A stretch of DNA of 40,409 nucleotides, from NCBI RefSeq assembly GCF_011378855.1, contig NZ_WTLB01000039.1, positions 1 to 40,409 of the forward strand, read 5' to 3'. Shown piece by piece: positions 35,390 to 40,409 of the stretch. The DNA comes from Pseudoalteromonas sp. Z1A8 (GTDB lineage: Bacteria > Pseudomonadota > Gammaproteobacteria > Enterobacterales > Alteromonadaceae). A program made the translations under genes and the position numbers. The notes beneath the pieces are model-generated. The model ran no database searches. It saw nothing but the letters and a program-made list of their open reading frames with translations, and was not told the DNA's origin. Position 1 is the first letter of the stretch; each line of letters starts with the position of its first letter.

Positions 35390-37648
35390 CTATTTATCGC
35401 TTTTATATTCGTAATTATAGTAACCATAATACCCATAAGCATTACTGGCTTTTTTAACAACACCGTTAAAAACCACACCTTTTACGTCTATGCCATTTTG
35501 CTCAAAGCGATTACGGGTTAGTTCTATTTCACGTATATGGTTTTGGCCAAAACGTGCAACAAGTAATGTAGTACCTGTTTGTGCACTAACTATTACGGGG
35601 TCGGTTACAGCTAAAATTGGGGGGGTATCTATAATTATAATGTCGTAAGCGGCGCTTACTTCTTCAACTAATTTGCTAAAGTTGCTGTTCATTAGTAGTT
35701 CTGAAGGATTTGGCGGTATTTGTCCACGTGTAATAACGCTTAGACCATCAACTTTAGTTGTTTTTGTAACTTGCTCTAAGTTTAAACGACCAGATAGGTA
35801 GTCACTTAAGCCATCATCCGACTTTAAATTAAACTGAGTTTGTAAATAGCCTTTACGCATATCGGCATCTATAATTAGTACTTTTTTACCGCTTTGTGCA
35901 AGTACACTTGCCAAGTTAACCGACACAAACGATTTACCCACACTTGGGCTTGGGCCCGATATTGCAATAATGTTATTTTTTGCTTCCATCATCGCAAAGT
36001 GTAAGCTGGTACGTAAGCTACGCAGTGCCTCTATTGCTAAGTCGGCTGGGTTATCGATCGCGAGTATACTTTTAGGTTTATTTGTTTTGCTTTTACGAGC
36101 TCGTTCGGCAAAGCCACTTAGTTTATCTTGGTAATCTGAGTGCGGGATACTTGCATAAACAGGTAGGCCTAACGCTTCAATTTCGGCTGGATCTTCCACC
36201 CCTTTGTGCATTGCTTTTTGTACTAGCACTATAGCTACAGCTAACATTCCACCTAACATAGTTGCCATTACTACAATTAATGCTTTTTTAGGTTTTACTG
36301 GCTTACTCGTATTTACCTCAGCGAAGTCAATAATACGCACGTTACCTACCGTACCTGCGCGAACTATATCAAGCTCTTGTGTTTTACTTAGTAGTAGTGT
36401 GTAAATTTGGTTACTTACTTCTACGTCACGCTTCAAACGCAGTAGCTCTTGTTGGGTTTCGGGTAGGTTGCCTACCTCACCAACAAGCTCTTGTTTTTGG
36501 CTTTCAACCGCTTCTATTTGTTCTAAAATACCTTGGTATGTTGGGTGGTCTTTTTTAAACTTACGGCCAAGTTCTAGGCGTTTTAAATTTAGCTCTTGTA
36601 GTTTGGTTTCGAGCTTTACTACTTGTTCAAGCACACCCTGGGTTTCGAGCGTTATGTTTATTGACTGGCGCTTTATTTGATAGTTATTAAAGCGCTCTTC
36701 TGCGTACTCAAGTTGTTTTTTAATTTCAGGTAATTGTACTTCTAAAAACTCGAGTGACTTTTGAGCTTCAGCGCTATTACGCTCTACATTACGGCGTACA
36801 TAAATAGCGGCTACTTTGTCGAGTACTTTTTCAGCGTAGTTTGGGTTAGTGCTTTGTAAGCTAAGGTTTATAATACCTGAATCTTTACCCTTTTCACTTG
36901 CGCTAATAGCCGTTTGCAAATCTAAAATAGTATTAAGGCGGTCTCTTCGGGTAATTGTAAACTCTGTGCCAGGCCGCGCGTTTAAAGTACGAATAGTTAA
37001 ACTAAACTTACCGTTTGTAAGTTCTTCACCTACTTTACCGACTAACACTTTCTCGCCGTCTGCATTTAAAAGTGCAAGGCTATTGTTAACTTGCACTACA
37101 AGAGTAAATGTTTGATTAATTGCTGAACGCGGTACGTCAAATCTAAATACATTTATGCTTTCGCCACCCCATGCATAGCTGCTAGCACCAAAGCTTGGCT
37201 CTGCTAGCTCACCGTTTTCAGTTGGGGCAAATTTACGAAATGCTCGGCTACCAATAAATGGGTATAATTTAGGTTCGGCTGTTACATCAAGATTTAGCGT
37301 GTCAACTGCTTCGCCAATTATGCTGCGTGATTTAAGTAGCTCTATTTCGGTTACTGCAGCCGATGTGCTTTCGAACATGCCGGCCATATCATCAAAGCCT
37401 GGTACAGAGGTACTCCCGTCTTCAACCTGTATCATCGCGGTTGCTTGGTAAACAGGTGTGCTTAGTACGGCATATACAATACCTATAAACATAAATAATG
37501 CGGTAATTGCGACTATAAAATATTTACGATCGAGCAATGCGCCAAATAGCGCCATTAAATCGATTTCTTGTGTTAGTTGTGCTGTATTTTTGTTATTACT
37601 AGCGCTATTAGAACTGTTATCCGGCTGGGTATTCATTAAATTAGCCAT
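35390..37648 (-). CDS. wzc: Tyrosine autokinase and chain-length regulator, Wzc
   Basis: 752 residues. The N-terminal Wzz domain has two membrane helices (about 40-60 and about 455-475) flanking a large periplasmic coiled-coil region with GNVRIIDFAEV. The cytoplasmic BY-kinase domain follows, with Walker A GPSPSVGKS (about 560), A' LIIDADMRKG and B IIIDTPPI. The tail carries a cluster of seven tyrosines (AYGYYGYYNYEY). It phosphorylates itself in trans and, with Wza, controls polymer length and export. The ATG at 37648 is two bases after the wzb stop, with AAGGA immediately in front; ATG 37636 is possible. Confidence 0.95.
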   Translation of the reverse strand: MANLMNTQPDNSSNSASNNKNTAQLTQEIDLMALFGALLDRKYFIVAITALFMFIGIVYAVLSTPVYQATAMIQVEDGSTSVPGFDDMAGMFESTSAAVTEIELLKSRSIIGEAVDTLNLDVTAEPKLYPFIGSRAFRKFAPTENGELAEPSFGASSYAWGGESINVFRFDVPRSAINQTFTLVVQVNNSLALLNADGEKVLVGKVGEELTNGKFSLTIRTLNARPGTEFTITRRDRLNTILDLQTAISASEKGKDSGIINLSLQSTNPNYAEKVLDKVAAIYVRRNVERNSAEAQKSLEFLEVQLPEIKKQLEYAEERFNNYQIKRQSINITLETQGVLEQVVKLETKLQELNLKRLELGRKFKKDHPTYQGILEQIEAVESQKQELVGEVGNLPETQQELLRLKRDVEVSNQIYTLLLSKTQELDIVRAGTVGNVRIIDFAEVNTSKPVKPKKALIVVMATMLGGMLAVAIVLVQKAMHKGVEDPAEIEALGLPVYASIPHSDYQDKLSGFAERARKSKTNKPKSILAIDNPADLAIEALRSLRTSLHFAMMEAKNNIIAISGPSPSVGKSFVSVNLASVLAQSGKKVLIIDADMRKGYLQTQFNLKSDDGLSDYLSGRLNLEQVTKTTKVDGLSVITRGQIPPNPSELLMNSNFSKLVEEVSAAYDIIIIDTPPILAVTDPVIVSAQTGTTLLVARFGQNHIREIELTRNRFEQNGIDVKGVVFNGVVKKASNAYGYYGYYNYEYKSDK

Positions 37649-37651
37649 TCC

Positions 37652-38086
37652 TTATAAATACTTTTGCCAAGCGCTGCAGGCGCTGTCGATTAATGTGTAA
37701 ACGTGTTCAAAAGCCTCTTGGCTTTGGCGGTAGGGATCAGGTATTTCTGTGTTATTAATCCATTTACCTAATAAAAAAGTTTTGCCGCGTGCTTCTGGGT
37801 AGCGAGCGTGTACGTCGTTTAAATGGCGTTGCTCCATTACGAGTATTACGCTGTTTTGTGCTACCAAACTCGATGTAAGCTGCTGCCCTTGGTGGGCATC
37901 CATATTTATACCATGTAACTGAGCAATTTTTTTTGCTGTCGCGTCAGCTGGTTTACCTTCAAGTGCTGTTAACCCCGCAGACGATACTTTAACATTTTTA
38001 CCATCAAGCTTTTGCTTTAAAACATACTCACCCGTTGGGCTACGGCAAATATTACCTGCACAAACCACTAATACAGCATCAAACAT
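37652..38086 (-). CDS. wzb: Low-molecular-weight protein tyrosine phosphatase, Wzb
   Basis: 144 residues. The signature CAGNICRS (C9, R15) and the general-acid DPYR in IPDPYRQSQEAFE identify an active LMW-PTP. It dephosphorylates the Wzc tyrosine tail, allowing the phosphorylation cycle needed for polymer export. Starts ten bases after wza. Confidence 0.95.
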   Translation of the reverse strand: MFDAVLVVCAGNICRSPTGEYVLKQKLDGKNVKVSSAGLTALEGKPADATAKKIAQLHGINMDAHQGQQLTSSLVAQNSVILVMEQRHLNDVHARYPEARGKTFLLGKWINNTEIPDPYRQSQEAFEHVYTLIDSACSAWQKYL

Positions 38087-38096
38087 CTTGTAACCC

Positions 38097-39212
38097 TTAA
38101 TTAGTGCTTATATCGTCAAGGCTATCAACAGTAGCAATAGAAGGCAGTAATAAGCTTATTACACGGTTCCAACGCGCTAGTGGTGCAGATGTTACATAAA
38201 CTATGTCGTGTGGTTGCAGTTCAAACTGCTCAGCTAACACGAGTGCTGCAATACTTTTTGCATGTAGTTGGTATACATCGGCTAAAATACCTGTTTGTTC
38301 GTAATTACGTTTACGAAGTACAAATACGCCGTTGGCGTCTGCAGTTGCTTCATTTAAGCCACCGGTATCGCTTAATGCTTCAGCTAAATTTAAACCATAA
38401 CGCGTTAATGTAACTGAGCCTGCTTTTTTTACATCGCCCAGTACAAATACTTTTTGTTGATCGTTACGATTTACATGCACTATATCGCCATTTTGTAATA
38501 AACGATTTTGCGAAATATCACCGTGTGCATAAAAGTCTTCTAGCTGTATTACTTCAGTTTTATTACCGCGAGTAAATGTAACTGTACGCCAGTCTGCGGC
38601 AGCCGTTAGGCCACCTGCTTGATTAAGTGCATCAATAAGTGTTAGCGGGATCTCGGTTACAGGGTAAACACCAGGTTGGTTTACTTCACCTGTAACGTAA
38701 GCTTTTTGGCTTTTAAAACCAACTACTTTTATGTCTACCTGTGGGTCTTCGATTACTCGTGCAAGGCGCTTAACTAGCTCTTCGCGTACTTGCCCTACCG
38801 TTTTGCCTGCAGCAGCAATATTTGGAGCGTATGCATAAGTGATTGTGCCATTTTTTTGAACACGGAAACCATCAAATTCTGCCGTACGTTGTACAGCCGC
38901 AGGAATAGTTAGCTCTGGGTGGTCCCATACGCCTATTGTGAGTACGTCACCTACGCCTAGTTTATATTCGTAACCATTAACGTCTAACTCTTTAGCATTT
39001 AATAATGGTTTAGCCGCTTTACGCGTTAATTTTTGTTGGCTTATTAGTGATGAGTCAATAATTTGTATGTTTACTTTTTCGAGATCGTTGTCAAGATTTT
39101 GTGTTTGCTCGCCAGAGTCAATCCCCTCAAAATGGCTACCTGGTATAATAGTACACCCAGTTATAGATAAAAATGCGAGTGAAGTAACGAGTGATTTATA
39201 GCTCAACGCCAT
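38097..39212 (-). CDS. wza: Outer-membrane polysaccharide export lipoprotein, Wza
   Basis: 371 residues with a lipoprotein signal ending SITGC (cysteine about 20). The PES domain (YKLGVGDVLTIGVWDHPEL) is followed by SLBB domains (KAYVTGEVNQPGVYPV; KVFVLGDVKKAGSVTL) and a C-terminal amphipathic helix (RWNRVISLLLPSIATV), which forms the alpha-helical barrel through the outer membrane. First structural gene after the JUMPStart leader of about 310 bases. Confidence 0.95.
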   Translation of the reverse strand: MALSYKSLVTSLAFLSITGCTIIPGSHFEGIDSGEQTQNLDNDLEKVNIQIIDSSLISQQKLTRKAAKPLLNAKELDVNGYEYKLGVGDVLTIGVWDHPELTIPAAVQRTAEFDGFRVQKNGTITYAYAPNIAAAGKTVGQVREELVKRLARVIEDPQVDIKVVGFKSQKAYVTGEVNQPGVYPVTEIPLTLIDALNQAGGLTAAADWRTVTFTRGNKTEVIQLEDFYAHGDISQNRLLQNGDIVHVNRNDQQKVFVLGDVKKAGSVTLTRYGLNLAEALSDTGGLNEATADANGVFVLRKRNYEQTGILADVYQLHAKSIAALVLAEQFELQPHDIVYVTSAPLARWNRVISLLLPSIATVDSLDDISTN

Positions 39213-39522
39213 TGTAGAATCCCAAAATTATTTTTAAATATTGCACTTACTCACCTACCTTGGTGAGCACTTGTATTTTAACAGGTTAATTGAAACATGT
39301 GCACCATTGTGAAGCAATAGGCTTTGCTTTGTAAAAGCTTTGTTACTGAGCTTTAATTAACACTTAAATTATATCAGTATTTTCATTAAGATATTTATAA
39401 AAAATGTAATTAAAATATTTTACATAAAAAATTAATGCGAGTAAGTGAGTAAACACTCAAAAGCAGAAATTACGAGCTTTGCTCGTCACGCCGGCAAGCT
39501 GCGCGTTTACAAGTGTTTTAGG

Positions 39523-39560
39523 CACGCTACCGCCCCTAGGTTGCAGTTCCTACGTACTGG
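39523..39560 (-). promoter_or_regulatory. JUMPStart element with ops
   Basis: On the minus strand the ops core GGCGGTAGCGTG is exact (39523-39534), preceded by GGAACTGCAACCTAGG and CAGTACGTA as in a 39-base JUMPStart. RfaH binds the ops bases in the paused transcription bubble and prevents termination over the long wza-wbpM operon. A short hairpin (ACGAGC/GCTCGT, 39472-39486) lies just downstream. Confidence 0.92.
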
Positions 39561-39585
39561 TTTTATGCTTTAATGCTCTTTTAGG

Positions 39586-39600
39586 TAAGGTGTAACCTTA
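39586..39600. promoter_or_regulatory. Short palindrome upstream of JUMPStart
   Basis: TAAGGT-GTA-ACCTTA, a perfect six-base inverted repeat with a three-base centre, between rfaH and the ops site. It may be an operator or a small hairpin in the leader. No regulator is assigned. Confidence 0.35.
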
Positions 39601-39651
39601 CGTATATCAAATTTGATTGTGCTAATGTTGTGCTAACTGTTATTTAGCAGT

Positions 39652-40140
39652 TTAACTTTTTATTTTTATTTCTTTGTTGTCTACGCTCATTTCTATTTGT
39701 GTATTAAGTAAGTTAACTAACAAAATACTGCGCATGTCACCATCGGGTTCTTTATATATGGCGTCTATACTGTTAAATGAGTTGTTATTTATATTTACTA
39801 CATCACCTGCTTTTGGCATGTTTGATTCGCTGGTATGAGAACAATTGGTCTTTAAAATATTTATTAATTTTACCGAAGCTACCTGATATATTGCACCATA
39901 AGACACAAACCCACTGATTCCGCGTGTATTTTTCACAAAAGAAAAATTATCATTTTGTGAATCTAGGCAAACAAATAAGTAGTTTGGAAATAAAGCAGCG
40001 CTTTTGACGACCCTACGACCTCTAACCAATGTTTCGGTGGTTAATTTTGGGTAAAAAGCTTCAATTCCTTGATTAAATAAGTTTGTTTTAGCTCGTTCTT
40101 CTTGCCGAGGCTTGCAAAATACTAAATACCATTTTTTCAT
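39652..40140 (-). CDS. rfaH: RfaH-type transcription antiterminator (NusG paralogue)
   Basis: 162 residues, the usual RfaH size. The N-terminal NGN domain begins MKKWYLVFCKPRQEERAKTNL and contains FYPKL, RGRRVV and LFPNYLFVCLD, all typical of RfaH rather than NusG. The C-terminal domain (about 110-162) has AGDVVNI and the usual KOW-like stretch. It binds RNA polymerase at ops sites to promote elongation through polysaccharide operons. A fitting JUMPStart lies 90 bases downstream. GAAGGA precedes the ATG. Being placed directly upstream of its target suggests a dedicated copy. Confidence 0.92.
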   Translation of the reverse strand: MKKWYLVFCKPRQEERAKTNLFNQGIEAFYPKLTTETLVRGRRVVKSAALFPNYLFVCLDSQNDNFSFVKNTRGISGFVSYGAIYQVASVKLINILKTNCSHTSESNMPKAGDVVNINNNSFNSIDAIYKEPDGDMRSILLVNLLNTQIEMSVDNKEIKIKS

Positions 40141-40213
40141 GCTAATCCTTCAGCGAATCTTTTAAACACAATTTAAACACAAATAACACAACACTGAGTC
40201 AAATGTGTGGCGT

Positions 40214-40243
40214 ATTATACGGACTCACTAGCTGCCGTGTAAA
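40214..40243 (-). promoter_or_regulatory. Sigma70-type promoter of rfaH
   Basis: On the minus strand, TTTACA (40238-40243) and a perfect TATAAT (40214-40219) are separated by 18 bases and lie about 75 bases before the rfaH ATG. Transcripts could also run on into the JUMPStart leader. Confidence 0.7.
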
Positions 40244-40287
40244 GAGCATTTAGTACAAAAATGGTGTTTTGTATTGCCCTAAAACAC

Positions 40288-40408
40288 TTGACAAAAATTG
40301 AATGATAGAAAGTTCGTAAGCATTTTGTGAACTACCCATCGACGCCACTACGTGTCGATCAATGGGCTTCTACAGTCTAGCTTTTGAATGCTAGGCTGCT
40401 TCTTTTTT
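40288..40408 (+). ncRNA. Possible small RNA with terminator at window edge
   Basis: On the plus strand a TTGACA (40288-40293) precedes a folded segment in which CCCAT pairs with ATGGG (about 40335-40366). A CAGTCTAGC/GCTAGGCTG hairpin (40373-40398) and a run of six T (40403-40408) follow. No coding gene on this strand needs a terminator here. No good -10 box was found, so this is tentative; the hairpin alone could terminate other transcripts. Confidence 0.3.
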
Positions 40409-40409
40409 C

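Overview
The window looks like chromosomal accessory DNA of a marine gammaproteobacterium, most likely Pseudoalteromonas or a close Alteromonadales relative. This is inferred from the moderately AT-rich sequence, the Wza/Wzb/Wzc-dependent polysaccharide locus with an RfaH-type antiterminator and JUMPStart element, and the style of the proteins. No rRNA, tRNA or housekeeping gene is present, so the genus is not proven.

Left part (1-5.6 kb): the end of a protein with near-identical 46-residue TPR repeats is followed by a 1276-residue cytosolic fusion. The fusion joins a ClpB-type AAA+ module, a receiver-like domain, an FtsH-type AAA+ module and an M41 zinc peptidase. A coupled 183-residue partner follows. 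Hairpins bound the unit. It is the first of two candidates for an undescribed system.

Middle-left (5.6-11.5 kb): a frameshifted relic, a DHA2-type MFS exporter with a TTG start, a very AT-rich membrane/coiled-coil/PEGA-like protein, a hypothetical protein, a small lipoprotein, and a stretch of decayed gene fragments.

Middle (11.5-20.1 kb): a recombinase module. A 397-bp-period tandem duplication carries a broken and an intact copy of a small gene. A paralogue of that gene starts a tightly coupled operon of three further genes: a tyrosine-recombinase-fold protein that appears to lack the catalytic tyrosine, a 932-residue recombinase with a complete R-H-R-H-Y set, and a 428-residue protein. 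The last shows a three-part pattern reminiscent of the DNA polymerase III beta clamp and ends in a QxxLF-type clamp-binding peptide. Next comes a separate Arm-domain phage-type integrase, preceded by strong hairpins. This is the second and more surprising candidate system.

Right part (20.3-40.4 kb): a DUF2846-like lipoprotein, then a minus-strand surface polysaccharide locus read from right to left. A promoter precedes rfaH, then a JUMPStart/ops element, wza-wzb-wzc and an attenuator-like hairpin. The sugar genes wbpA-wbpB-wbpD-wbpE (a UDP-GlcNAc(3NAc)A pathway) follow, then wzx, wzy, three glycosyltransferases, a WbpV/WbpK-like reductase, a PglC-type initiating transferase, a WbpM-type dehydratase and a terminator. 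One initiating transferase plus three glycosyltransferases suggests a tetrasaccharide repeat, started by a 6-deoxy-HexNAc (QuiNAc or FucNAc) and containing a di-N-acetylated uronic acid.
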